Shown here: positions 1 through 8,660 of the stretch, piece by piece
Numbering within the stretch: position 1 is the first letter of the stretch
How the letters are laid out: each line of letters begins with the position of its first letter
Made by a program: the position numbers and the translations under genes
Source of the DNA: Takifugu bimaculatus
Taxonomy: Eukaryota; Chordata; Actinopteri; Tetraodontiformes; Tetraodontidae
Length of the DNA: 64,000 nucleotides
Reading direction: 5' to 3'
NCBI GenBank assembly: GCA_004026145.2
Contig: CP034983.1
Span: 12,061,212 to 12,125,211 of the forward strand
The notes under the pieces: model-generated
What the model saw: only the letters and a program-made list of their open reading frames with translations
Databases searched by the model: none
What the model was told of the DNA's origin: nothing

Positions 1-465
1 TCTTTGGGAATTTTACAGGGGTCCCGCCCCACATACGCTTGCTCAAACGTGCTCCATATTGTTTCACAGTTGCTCCTGCAGGGAATAAAAGATCTTCCTT
101 ATCTTTAAGACCCCGTTAACAGCTCCCACTGGAACTTCTTCCCGTATTTTTAAGTTTGTCTACAGATTTATACTCAACACTCAATTGTGTAACTACTAAA
201 ACTGCTTGTTTGAGTATTTAAACCATGCAGCGCTCACATTAAACAGTCCACCTGCAGAAAGCTCAGAATAAAAGGCCTCTTGTGTGATTTTCTGCAGGTC
301 TGCGGTGCATTCTGTGATCCCAGTCTTGACTTACCCACCGTACTGGTGACACCTGGCGATAAAAGTCTCTTTAAACGTCCGCCTGAGTGTCACTCCCAAC
401 GTGATCGCGACCACCACCACCACCACCAGCAGCACCACAGCCGCGATCCAGACCCGTCGCTTCAT
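1..465 (-). CDS. CD38-like ADP-ribosyl cyclase, copy C (exon 1 and part of exon 2)
   Basis: Partial gene running off the left edge. Exon 1 coding is 465-335 with donor GTAAGT. Exon 2 starts at 75 after a CCCTGCAG acceptor and is cut by the window edge. The start is the ATG at 465: cytoplasmic tail MKRR, then a membrane segment of about 20 residues unusually rich in valine, then the family motif around FIARC that begins the extracellular cyclase domain. Exon 2 has the conserved Cys-Glu and Trp of the NCETIW block. Exon 1 is 131 bp against 143 bp in copies A and the orphan, from an in-frame 12-bp loss between membrane segment and ectodomain, so the frame is kept. Phase 2/1 at intron 1 matches copy A. 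The family makes cyclic ADP-ribose/ADP-ribose from NAD. Whether the rest is intact cannot be seen. Confidence 0.8.
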
Positions 466-557
466 CCCTCTCTTCTGCCGACTCACTCCGGAAGTCTGCC
501 TCGGCTGCTGCTAAGACGCAGTCCGCCTTCTGTCACCCGAGCGCTCGCGCACGCTGT

Positions 558-587
558 CTTATATGCGGCACCCCCGCCGTGACGTCA
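558..587 (-). promoter_or_regulatory. CRE + TATA promoter of CD38-like copy C
   Basis: On the minus strand a full palindromic CRE (TGACGTCA, 580-587) is followed 16 bp downstream by TATAAG (558-563), about 93 bp before the ATG at 465. The same pair occurs before the other two exon 1 copies. Relative to those copies, this one has lost tens of bp just upstream (near 601), in a stretch that is retained around 13883-13919. Confidence 0.65.
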
Positions 588-1189
588 CTGCCCCAACGCT
601 CCGTGTGACATTAAAGTGAAACCAAAGTTAATAAGATTACTGGAACCGCGCTGCACTCTTGGTTGCAACAGAGTAGCGAGAACCTTTCGGGCTCTTTAGT
701 TACTTATGCAAAAAATAAATAAAAGGTTGAGACCTTTATCTAACCTGCTGCTGTTGAACACACCCTTACTGACGTTTCCTTTTAATCCTTTTTAAGAATT
801 AAGACTATCGATGAAAAAAAGAAATTGAATTGCGTGCATGAGTTTATCATTAACAGGTTAAAAGTGAAGGAAACGAAAGTCTAGCAGGTTTTAGCTCGTG
901 TCTTTTTTGTATTAAATGCATCGTGTATAACTTAATAATTGAAAATGTTGAATACACATCTGCCCTGAAAGTGAGAGTGACCCACAGCCAAAACCTCAGT
1001 CCTGACACCTCCGGTTGTGTTGCATGTTCTCACTCATATGTTACAGAAACACCACGGTTGGATTAACACGTTTCACAAGTGAGAAACGTGACCTTTGAGT
1101 CGATTATTAAGCAGCATATTTACTTTGAAAGTTCTGCCGTAGGTGGGATCTGTAAAGGTCAGAAACTCCTGTTCTGACATGCTCAGGAC

Positions 1190-2040
1190 TTTCAAGTTAG
1201 CGTGAGGACCTCTTCCTCTTCTTCATCACCTGAATCGGACTCACCGACCGGTTCTGCTTCAGTGTTGATGCCGGCTTTTGTGAAAGCTCTTCCAATACAT
1301 GAAGATGGTATCATAGCCCATGCGGCTACAATCCACCCACATATGGTGGCATAACTTGCCCGCCGCTGCCTCATAGATGTGGCTGGGTGCGGTTATCTTG
1401 TCGCAGCTGTAGGTGCAGAAGATGGCCGCCCTCTCCTGGTAATCCGCGGGCAGCCGCTGCGCAACAGCTTTCCTTGTGCGTATGGAGAGATGCCGCCTCC
1501 TCATAAAGCAAAAACACCAAGACAGACCTCCTTGGAAGTGCTCAATGTCCATTTCTTCAGCAGTCGCTTTGGCCTTTGGTGACAGTAGAGACACCCCTTC
1601 CAGTAGTTCGCTGTTCCACAACCAACTGTTCCACTCGGTCTTCCAGCTCGGGCCACTTTGCTTTGTTCCCGCGGAAACTCAGCTTTGTCGTCTTCACTTT
1701 CGTTCACTTTCTTGTTTTCTCCACTTTCTGACCATGGACTCATTTACATTAAAATGTCTCGCAGCTGCTCGATTGCCATTTTCAGCCGCATATTCGATGG
1801 CCTGCAGTTTAAAGTAAGCCTCATATTCTCTCTTGACCGGCGCCATTTTAGGGGATCCTTACGCGGAGGTGTGCCGCTAATCGATTGGCGGAGCCTTTAC
1901 CATAGTGCACCTACCAAAGGCACACAGCAGATTTTGGAACTCAGTCCACACACAAGGCGCAACATATTATAAGGCGCACTGTTGATTTTTCAGAAAATCT
2001 CAGTGTTTTAGGTGCGCCTTATAGTCGTGAAAATACGGTA
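1190..2040 (-). mobile_element. Internally deleted pogo/Tigger-like DNA transposon (unit 1)
   Basis: The minus strand encodes a CENP-B-type DNA-binding HTH segment (WCFCFMRRRHLSIRTR, then AQRLP, inside 1259-1621). In another frame it encodes the transposase C-terminal end (CGWIVAAWAMIP, then an acidic GDEEEEEV tail, 1192-1374). The DDE catalytic core that should lie between is missing and the two parts are out of frame, so the element is dead. One end reads as a TATAAGGCGCACC-type terminal sequence finishing at a TA near 2040; I could not find the matching opposite terminus. The element lies downstream of the last recognised exon of the B gene and is shared by both tandem units, so it was inserted before the duplication. 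Confidence 0.65.
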
Positions 2041-2196
2041 CAAGAAACCAAAAGAACTCTTGAGTGTCTCTGTTTCCACTGTTGCCATTGCTGTGATGCA
2101 GGGCCACCATCAGTTTAACACTATCTTATGCAAAGCATTATGGGATACATGGAGTGCTCCGAACAGGGTACAGCACTGACACTGATTTTGGCTCAC

Positions 2197-3190
2197 CGGT
2201 CATTGTCTGCGCACGTCCAGCGGAAACCTCGAGACCGGAGGATTTCGAGCAGGTCTAAGACAGATCCTCGACTACAGGATTCCCTGAGATGGAAAGACAA
2301 CTCCTCACTCCTCTTTAGCTCCAGCAAATGTATTCAGAATCAGCCTCTTGGCATCCCAAAGTTTGGCATTTTAGTCCTCAGGGGATGAGTAACCTGATGA
2401 GTTTCATTTATGACTGTTTCCTTACATGAAGGGTCCCTCCCGATCGGTCACCACCTTTATGTTGACATGATCCACCCTGCAGGGGTCCAGACAGTCCAGC
2501 TCAACACTTCCAAACATGCTGCGAGAACAAAACACAATCATTTCTGATCAAACACATTCGCCACAGATGTGCTTCGGTACCTTTCCCTATTGAAGGCGTC
2601 GACGACGGAGCCGTTGAGCAGCACGGTGACGTTCCCACAGGCCATTTCTGCAAACTGAGACATGAGGGACATCATGTGAGGCCAACGTTTCACTCTGGCG
2701 TGCGCGAATAACGGCCAGACGCTCACGTTTTGGGAAGCTCGGTGCCACAGAGAGTACACTGGATGGCGTTCACAGGCTGACCAGCCGGGACATCAGCAGC
2801 ATCCCAGATGTGCTATAATGTGTTTTTCTACCATCATTGTCTTCTTGTCCACACCACAGGAGGTCATTGAACATGTAGCCGGCTAGCGTGTCCTCTAGTG
2901 TCCAGAAGTACCGTAAAGCTGCTACAAAGGTCTGCACGAAGGTCTTGGTCTTACTCCAGAAGAGGAACTAAACAGAACAGAAGAAAAGCCCTCATTTACA
3001 GATAGTTAGCCTGATGGTGTGTCAGTAATTCAGACCTTAAGCAGAACTCTTGCTCACCCGACCACAGGGGGGAGCCCAGGCTTGTGCCATAGCGTAAAAC
3101 ATGTGTCGATAATCCTCCACCGTTGTGTTACAAGGAGTCTGACGGCAGACGGCCTCCTCAAAGTGTCTCCAGATGCTCTCGCAGTCATAT
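2197..3190 (-). pseudogene. CD38-like paralogue B, exons 2-7, broken by deletion in exon 4
   Basis: Exons on the minus strand, all with GT/AG borders unless noted: exon 2 3190-3058; exon 3 2967-2832; exon 4 remnant about 2791-2727; exon 5 2654-2581; exon 6 2518-2426; exon 7 2283-2197. Phases equal those of copy A (133, 136, -, 74, 93, 87 bp). Conserved cyclase blocks are visible: LFWSKTK (catalytic Trp, CD38 W125), TLEDTLAGY (E146), FAEMACGN, and FGSVEL (E226). The first part of exon 4, with its acceptor, is missing through a deletion of about 308 bp relative to unit 2, so a normal transcript would be frame-disrupted. No matching exon 1 or exon 8 was recognised nearby; the orphan exon 1 at 7268-7410 is phase-compatible. 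The protein is a different paralogue from copy A, not a recent copy of it. Confidence 0.78.
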
Positions 3191-3369
3191 CTGCATGTAA
3201 AGTTATATTCCTCATCACAGCTGTTTTAATACCTCAAACAACAGAAATTCTTTTTTGGGTGTAAAATTTGGCTATTTGCTTTGGTTTCTTTGATGGCACG
3301 AAGACTCTTGTTTAGTCGTTGTTGTTAGGGTTCAGACTTCTCCAAGTTTCCTTCTTTAAATATGAGTAA

Positions 3370-5218
3370 CCTCCCCTACTGGAAAGAACCAAATCTGATG
3401 ACTATGCTGCAGACTGTGTGGCGTTTGCCATGGTTAAGGTAGTGGCATATCATGTGTCGACCACTCAGGATGCTGCAACGCCGGGCTGTCGGTCGCTAGC
3501 AAGAAGGTCACGGCTTACACGTTCCTCAACCTGGCCGGCCCAGAAGCTCTGGATAAACTCGACACATTCGACTTTGAGAGGGAAGAGGATCGCGAGGACC
3601 TCGACGTCCTCGTACAGAAGTTTGACCAGCTCTGCCTGCCAGTGAAAAACGTAATTATGGACAGACATGCATTCAACACAACCAACCAGAAACAACAGGA
3701 GTCTTTCCAGTCTTATGTTGCCACGCTGAAGGTAATGGCCAAGAAATGTGACTTCGGTGCGCTACATGATGAACTGGTTGGGAACCATCTGGTTTGCGGC
3801 ATCCACGATGACAGGGTCCGCGCCCAGCTCTTAAAACAGAAAACGTTGAAATCTGCATGCTGCATGAACGGTTGGGGAGGGCCAACAGAGAAATAAAGAA
3901 GGAAGCGGAGGTGTGCACGGTCCACTTCAACCAGTGTACAAACTGAGGTGGTCAACATGCACCCCAGCGCAGCAAATGTCCTGATTTTAACAAGCGCTGT
4001 AACGTCTGCAGAAAACCCAACCACTTTTCGAGATGCTGCAGATCAGGAAAACCACTGGGCACCATCAGACCAGCACGGCCCCTGTCCCCCACTGCACGCA
4101 AGGGCTGATACACGTACGTGAGTGAGCTTGACGCACAGCCGACACAAGAGCCAGCTGATGTGTTTCACACTGAGAGCGTGGAAATGTTTTACTGCGAAAG
4201 CATAGACCAACCACAGGATGTGTGTGACCGAGATGAAAGGTTTGCTAAGCTATCCGCATGCAACACGGGCAGGCAGCTACGTGTAAAGATTGACACTGGG
4301 GCCAAATGTAACGTAATATCCAGGGCGCTCCTGCAGCACACTGACCCCACTGCCTGCATTAATCCCGACAAGAAGGCAAATCTTGTTGCCTACAGGGGTC
4401 ACAATATTCAGACTCTTGGTGCAGCAGATGTGAATTTAACCTGTGGCCTACTGCAATTTCAAATTGTGGACAGAAACACCAAGCCCTTGCTGGGTCTCAG
4501 AGACAGTGTCAGACTGGGTTTTGTGACTTTTGGTCCGGAAGTGCATGCCCTCACCCAACAGGAACCACCTGAGCTATTGGAATACAAAGACCTGTTCAAC
4601 AATGACACCATCGGCAAACTGCCTGTAGTGTACCACATGCACCTTGATCACTCCGTGCCCCCCACCATATGTGCCCCGAGGCGGGTGCCACTGGCCATGA
4701 GGGACAAAATCGTGGCAGAACTGCAGAGAATGACTAACATGGAGGTCATCACACCAATCCAGGAACACACTGAATGGGTTTCAGCAATGGTGGCCGCGAA
4801 GAAAAAAGACGGCACCATCAGACTATGCATTGACCCTGTCAACCTTAACAAGGCCCTCCTCTGGCCCCATCACCCCCTGAAGACTGTGGAGGAGGTGATC
4901 GCTGACATGCCAGATGCCAAAATGTTCAGCATTCTGGATGCAAAGTGTGGCTTCTGGCAGGTGTCACTCAGCGAGGAATCCTCAAGACTCACCACCTTCA
5001 TGACCCCAGTGGGCTGCTACACCTTCCTACGCATGCCCTATGGCATCACCACGGGCAGTGAGGTCTTCCAAAGGTGCATGGAGCAGCTATTTGAGGGACA
5101 GCCATGCGCGATCGAGATTGACGACAACCTCGTGTGGGGCCACTCTAGGGAGGATGCTGTGCATTTAAGTGTGTTTTGTCTGAAAAATCTACTCTCACAT
5201 AAATGCCCATATTACTGA
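3370..5218 (+). mobile_element. Truncated Ty3/gypsy-like retrotransposon, gag-pol (unit 1)
   Basis: A gag-like stretch (about 3505-3893: a LAGPEA motif, then FNTTNQKQQESFQSYV and VCGIHDD) is followed by pol in another frame. Pol has a retropepsin active site (KIDTGAKCN, about 4288-4314) and reverse transcriptase blocks (KKKDGTIRLCIDP, MPYGITTGSEVFQ, and a catalytic IDDNLVWG box). It ends just after that box, with no RNase H or integrase. No LTRs were identified on either side. The element sits between exon 2 of paralogue B and the unit boundary, on the strand opposite to the host gene. It is present in both units and so predates the duplication. Confidence 0.8.
4118..5218 (+). pseudogene. Truncated pol (protease + partial reverse transcriptase), unit 1
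   Basis: Open frame of 366 codons with no ATG at its beginning (it opens at GTG). It holds a DTGA protease motif near residue 60 and the finger-palm part of a Ty3/gypsy reverse transcriptase, ending at a stop shortly after the DD box. Thumb, RNase H and integrase are absent. I count ten amino-acid differences from its twin at 17743-18843. Confidence 0.75.
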
Positions 5219-5394
5219 TGCAGCATTTCTCCCGTCTTCCTGATCCATAGGGTCCATCGAGACCTGAAGGTTGAGGTCAGAGCTCCGTATGAGGCTGCAC
5301 CTGGGCCCATGGACGTGTTTTCTAATCCCATCCACGCCTTCTAACGTAGAGCAACTTTAGACCAGCTCCAATATGGCTATAATAACCTGTATAT

Positions 5395-5595
5395 TACTGA
5401 TGCTCTCTGTATATGTGGCATCTACTGCAGGTCTGTCCATCCCAGGGAGAGGAGCCCTCATCTGTGGCTCTCCTGGTTTCTTCTTTCTCCCTAAATGGGG
5501 ATTATTTAAGTGTTTCTGAGCCATTTCAAGGGTCTAAGGACAGAGGGTGTCGCAACTGTAGAGCCCTGTGAGGCTAAATAAACTTGACTTGAAGG
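5395..5595 (+). repeat. Dispersed teleost-type repeat tail
   Basis: The segment containing GAGAGGAGCCCTCATCTGTG and TTTCAAGGGTCTAAGGACAG, ending in AATAAACTTGACTTG, resembles a very common fish interspersed repeat known to me from other genomes. It directly follows the truncated pol and recurs at 19030-19246 in unit 2. Family assignment is from memory only. Confidence 0.45.
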
Positions 5596-5599
5596 AGAT

Positions 5600-6797
5600 G
5601 TGTTGCAGTGGTTTAGGTAAATGTCCCCCCTCCTTCCTATAATAATAATCGTGCTGTCTGATCAGCCACACCTGTGGGCTGGATGGATGAACAAAGGAGA
5701 AGGTCTCACGAACACACACTTGGCCAGATTAGGGAGCAACATTCGAGTGAAACACGCCTTTTGTGAATTTAAAAGAAGCCCTCAGATCTTTGGGTTCGGC
5801 TCATGGAAATGGGAGAAAAAACAAACGCCCTGGCTCGTTCACACGGCTCGTTCACACGGGGAAGCTTCCTCTTGAGCAGGTGCTTGTGGGAACTACAGCT
5901 ACACAGCGGGGAGTCAATCATTACGAAAGTCACGTTCCTCTATCTGCTGCCCTGTAAGCACATTAACTCCTCGACTTCTGCTCAAAACCAACACTTCCTG
6001 TTTCAACTGCTGCTGTTTAAGCCCCAGTAGAGATCATCACAAAGGCCTCAACTGAAAGCAAGAAGCAACTCACATCAGTTCGGCGGCTTCAGATGATTAT
6101 CTCAAGAACTTTTCCTCCTAAGTTAAGGACAGAGGCGTGTAAAATACTCACCCCAGCCACGATGCCAAAAGCCCCTCCACTCTAGCACAGCTTCGTCCTG
6201 AACCGAAGCTTAAAGGACAGAGGAAAGTTTTCCAAGCGGCCCTCCTCCCATCCAGACCCCATGACTCCCATTAGGTGGTGAGACGTTGCTGTTGTCAGCT
6301 GCCACGATGGCACTTAAGTGTTTATGAAATGAAAAGGAAGGACACAAAGATGTACTCGCAGAATGTGGAAGCATCAGAAAACTGGTGGAAACTTCACACA
6401 CACTCAAGTGCTCCCTTTGACAGGTCAAACAAAGACCAGTGGGCTAATTTGGAGCAACATCCTCTTTATATCCTTAAATTTCTTAGCTTGTTATGCTGTC
6501 CACAAATGTCAGACGGGGGCTATGACCCCCGCGACCCCGTTAAGGGAAGAGCAGAAGCGGTTTGTGATCAGTTTAATCGACCCTCATCTCTGATCAGAAG
6601 CGCCTGGGCGATGCTGCCATCTTCCGGCAGGAGGGGGTATTACGTGTGTTTACGTCTAGATTATTAAAATTCAGGGTGACGATACAAATTTAACAATATC
6701 TCTTACAATTTTAATAGTTAACTCACTAAAGTTGTTACATTGCTAATACAGTGGTTATAACATGAAATCATGCTGTGTAAATAGACGATTTGTGTTT
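5600..6797. other. Unit 1 distal segment without recognised gene
   Basis: This segment is shared with 19240-20438 and ends exactly where the LINE piece at 6798 begins. On the minus strand there is a TATA-like ATATAAAG near 6468-6475 and a GTGAGT donor near 6147-6152, so a noncoding first exon for the B/D paralogue is possible. I found no anchor exon resembling CD38 exon 1. Confidence 0.4.
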
Positions 6798-7225
6798 ACC
6801 GGTCGATCCACGTCCCAGTCCTCACCTATGGCCATCAACGCTGGGTGATGACCGAAAGAACGAGATCGCGGATACAAGCGGCTGAAATGAGTTTCCTCCG
6901 CAGGGTGGCCGGGCTCAGCCTTAGAGATAGGGTGAGAAGATCGGACATCCGGGAGGGGCTCGGAGTAGAACCGCTGCTCCTCCACATCGAGAGGAGTCAG
7001 TTGGGGTGGCTCGGGCATCTGGCTAGGATGCCTTCCGGACGCCTCCCTTTAGGGGTGTTCCGGACATGTCCCACCAGGAGGCGGCCCCGTGGCCGGCCCA
7101 GGACGAGGGGGAGAGATTACATCTCTCGCCTGGCTTGGGAGCGGCTGGGGGTCCCCCCGGAGGAGCTGATGGAAGTGGCCGGGGAGAGGGCTGTCTGGGC
7201 ATCCCTCCTGAAGCTGCTGATTTTC
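6798..7225 (+). mobile_element. LINE (non-LTR) 3' fragment at tandem-unit junction
   Basis: Encodes the C-terminal part of a fish LINE ORF2 in one open frame: MTERTRSRIQAAEM, LLLHIERSQLGWLGHL, then GRPRTRGRDYISRLAWERLG. It is close to 10266-10620 of the longer LINE but continues further toward the C terminus. It begins exactly at the end of homology with unit 2 (6797/20438) and abuts the orphan CD38-like exon 1 block near 7218, so it marks a recombination or insertion junction. The clade was not resolved (RTE or Rex1 type are possible). Confidence 0.75.
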
Positions 7226-7267
7226 TGCAGGTCTGCGGTGCATTCTGTGATCCCAGTCTTGACTTAC

Positions 7268-7410
7268 CCGTTGTACTGGTGACACCTGGCGATAAAAGTC
7301 TCTTTAAACGTCTGTTGGAGTGGTTTCCGACTGAGTGTCACTCCCAACGTGATCGCGACCACCAGCACCAGCAGCAGCACCACAGCCGCGATGCAGACCC
7401 CTCGCTTCAT
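7268..7410 (-). pseudogene. Orphan CD38-like exon 1 (third copy)
   Basis: The minus-strand ATG at 7410 opens the anchor exon (MKRG tail, hydrophobic segment, FIARC block), ending at 7268 with donor GTAAGT. The 143-bp length and phase equal copy A. Homology to the copy A/C locus continues only about 50 bp into intron 1 and is then replaced by the LINE fragment, so its own exon 2 is gone. The next downstream cyclase exon on this strand is exon 2 of paralogue B at 3190, about 4.1 kb away and phase-compatible. A chimeric transcript is thus possible but would still meet the broken exon 4. Confidence 0.7.
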
Positions 7411-7501
7411 CCCTCTCTTCTGCCGACTCACTCCTGAAGTCGCCTCGGCTGCTGCCAAGACGCAGTCCGCCTTCTGTCACCCGAGCGCTCGCGCAAGCTG
7501 T

Positions 7502-7589
7502 CTCAGAACTGAAGAAGCCTTCTGGATAGAAGGCGAAACGTCTTCAAGAGAAGAACCCCAGTCCAGTTGACAGAGAAAACTACTTTGGA
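7502..7589. mobile_element. 88-bp insertion with 8-bp target duplication between TATA and exon 1
   Basis: Absent from the homologous sites near 550 and 13830. It is flanked by CAAGCTGT (7494-7501) and CACGCTGT (7590-7597), an 8-bp duplication with one mismatch. Its core (ACTGAAGAAGCCTTCTGGAT) resembles a common fish repeat. It pushes the TATA box about 90 bp further from the exon. Confidence 0.6.
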
Positions 7590-7597
7590 CACGCTGT

Positions 7598-7627
7598 TTT
7601 ATATGCGGCACCCCCGCCGTGACGTCA
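7598..7627 (-). promoter_or_regulatory. CRE + TATA promoter of orphan exon 1
   Basis: TGACGTCA at 7620-7627 and TATAAA at 7598-7603 on the minus strand, with the same 16-bp spacing as in the two other copies. The region upstream (7628-7715) is the longest of the three versions, so the shorter ones probably arose by deletion. Confidence 0.6.
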
Positions 7628-7856
7628 CTGCCCCAACACTCCTGCCGCTCGCGCTGCGCTCCTCGGGCGTTACGTTCGACGGGAAAGTCGGACCATTAAC
7701 CGTGTGACATTAAAGTGAAACTAAAGTTAATAAGATTACTGGAACCACGCTGCACTCTTGGTTGCAACAGAGTGGCGAGAACATTTCGGGCTCTTTAGTT
7801 ACTTATGCAAAAAATAAATAAAAGGTTGAGACCTTTATCTAAACTGCTGCTGTTGA

Positions 7857-8660
7857 GTAGTGATGGGACGAGCGACACTGGTGCGTCAACACTGTGCCGA
7901 GAGCTCAAGAGTGAAACCCCGTATCGGTGCGTGTATTGCTTTAAGAAAGAATCACGTGACCGATACAGGCATTGTATCGTTTGGATGTGCCGCGTCAAAG
8001 TGTGTTTATAAGGAAACAAACTGTATCGACATGTGGGTTTGTTGGATGGAGTTTTGCAGTTGCGCAATTATGGATCGTTCTAAGAAGTTTTCCCCAGTGT
8101 GGAATAATTTTGATCTTGTGACTCCAAACAAGGGAAATCTTTTTCTCCTTTGAGCATTGTTTACTGATATATACTATTTTTTACGGTGGCGCATTGCACT
8201 CACTTTATCAGTTTATCAAGTGAATGACCTGTGATACATATGATAGTCAGTTAAAGAGCCTTACAGTTGCTTTATTCATTTTATAGGGTGTCTATTTTTT
8301 TAACAAGTGAATGCAATGCGCCACCTTAGTTTTTACTCTGTTCTAGTAAGAGGTTTGAATTGTTTGTAACTTTTTATGTTATTGTAGGTGAAGTGTCGGC
8401 TCTGCTCCACAGAGCTCTCTTACATCAATAAGAGCACTTCATCAATGCTGAGGCATTATAGAGCTCAGCATGGCAGTGAAGAATTGGCAGATACTCGTGA
8501 GAGCACCAGAAAACATCCACATCTGCATCAACTTGCACTTAAAACTCTCTGCTCACCATCGTCATCTACACCGTGTGAAAGAGTATTTTCTAAGGCTGAG
8601 GAGCTGGTGTTTAAGAGGAGAAATCGCCTTGGAGCAAAGACACTCCAAAAACTTTTGGAG
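7857..8660 (+). mobile_element. Degenerate hAT transposon remnant (BED finger + hAT C-terminal domain)
   Basis: It begins near TAGTGATGGGACG at 7857, where homology to the CD38-like promoter region stops. A first exon (ATG 8070 to 8132, MDRSKKFSPVWNNF) reads into a BED zinc finger after the acceptor ending at 8387 (KCRLCSTELSY, then LRHYRAQH; C-x2-C and H-x4-H). The finger is fused directly to the end of a hAT dimerisation domain (SSSTPCERVFSKAEELVFK, then RRNRLGAKTL). The catalytic body is deleted. The 3' end is cut by the LINE starting near 8660. Confidence 0.7.
8185..8325. mobile_element. MITE-like inverted-repeat element nested in hAT remnant
   Basis: The 21-bp terminal inverted repeats at 8185-8205 and 8305-8325 differ at one position (they start GGTGGCGCATTGCA). 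The 141-bp AT-rich element has no coding capacity. It lies in what would be the intron between the hAT first exon and the BED exon. No clear target duplication was seen. Confidence 0.65.

Noticed and set aside
280..582. Plus-strand open frames with His-rich protein over the CD38-like exon 1 (also at 7066-7437 and 13548-13862)
   Set aside because: They are antisense shadows of the valine-rich anchor exon on the minus strand; the minus strand has the ATG, splice donor and family motifs.
2040..2196. Open minus-strand frame after exon 7 of paralogue B as exon 8
   Set aside because: It reads into the pogo terminal sequence and lacks the cysteines expected in the last cyclase exon.
3370..5218. Complete endogenous retrovirus
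   Set aside because: No LTRs, integrase, RNase H or envelope region; only a truncated gag-pol of Ty3/gypsy type.
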